A DNA stretch of 6,731 nt from DASVEG01 sp036380695. Its GTDB lineage: Bacteria; Actinomycetota; Acidimicrobiia; Acidimicrobiales; CADCTF01. This document shows, in pieces, positions 6,575-6,731 of the stretch. How positions within the stretch are numbered: the first letter of the stretch is position 1; each line of letters begins with the position of its first letter. A program made the translations under genes and the position numbers. The stretch is from the NCBI GenBank assembly GCA_036380695.1, contig DASVEG010000216.1, forward strand, positions 1 to 6,731, written 5' to 3'. Under the pieces are notes generated by a model. It saw only the letters and a list, made by a program, of their open reading frames with translations. It ran no database searches and was not told the DNA's origin.

Positions 6575-6731
6575 ATGACCGGCCCCGCCAACAGCTCGCC
6601 CATCAACGACATCCGCCTCGTTCCCGCGTTCGACGCACTGGACCAGGGCGGGATCGAGGTGCTGTCGCTCGACGTGTTCGACACGCTGCTCTGGCGCACG
6701 GTGCCCGAGCCCGTCGACGCCTTCCCGCTGC
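6575..6731 (+). CDS. HAD-superfamily-like protein, 3'-truncated (first 52 residues)
   Basis: Only the N-terminus is present. The reading frame stays open to the window edge. After a leader of about 28 residues comes VLSLDVFDTLLWRTVPEPVDAF, which resembles the FDIFDTLL-R-x-P-x-DxF opening of a HAD-like group often found in polysaccharide loci, sometimes joined to glycosyltransferase domains. D33 would be the motif I nucleophile and T37 the conserved Thr. The usual +2 Asp is replaced by F35, with D36 one position later. The ATG at 6575 is the natural start. An in-frame TTG at 6557 is a weaker alternative, and neither has a Shine-Dalgarno sequence. It lies 74 bases downstream of the DUF2142 gene on the same strand, so co-transcription is possible. 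Whether it is a phosphatase, a dehalogenase-like enzyme or a fusion protein cannot be judged from 52 residues. Confidence 0.7.
   Translation, partial: MTGPANSSPINDIRLVPAFDALDQGGIEVLSLDVFDTLLWRTVPEPVDAFPL

Overview
The window reads as part of an extracellular or cell-surface polysaccharide locus from a very GC-rich bacterium (roughly 70% G+C by eye, with G/C favoured at third codon positions). The composition, frequent GTG starts, lack of recognisable Shine-Dalgarno sequences and TANNNT-type -10 candidates suggest an actinobacterium. The lineage cannot be fixed from this sequence. There are six protein genes, two of them cut by the window edges. No tRNA, rRNA, CRISPR array or insertion sequence was seen.

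Layout. A 5'-truncated GT4 glycosyltransferase (1-819, +) runs tail-to-tail into a leftward three-gene operon and overlaps its last gene by 43 bases. In order of transcription the operon encodes a polyprenyl glycosylphosphotransferase (4159-2831), a GT2 glycosyltransferase (2841-2065) and a GT4 glycosyltransferase (2075-777). Each junction is an 11-base overlap with a GTG start. A 142-base divergent intergenic region (4160-4301) carries a near-perfect 48-base inverted repeat flanked by candidate -10 boxes pointing each way. Rightward from there lie a large DUF2142-type membrane protein (4302-6500), a 74-base gap with a small hairpin, and the first 52 codons of a HAD-like protein (6575 to the window end).

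How the genes fit together (inference from family knowledge). The glycosylphosphotransferase would load the first sugar-phosphate onto undecaprenyl phosphate at the inner face of the membrane. The GT2 and GT4 enzymes would extend that lipid-linked glycan in the cytoplasm. The DUF2142 protein has a GT-C-like layout and could act on the outer face with a polyprenyl-linked donor, or in export. No Wzx flippase, Wzy polymerase or chain-length regulator is visible, so the locus must extend beyond the window.

The gene content is a conventional glycan locus. The least explained part is the divergent regulatory region, with its large palindrome and a TA(G/C)GCTCG box recurring upstream of three genes. 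I found no evidence of a wholly new kind of system here.
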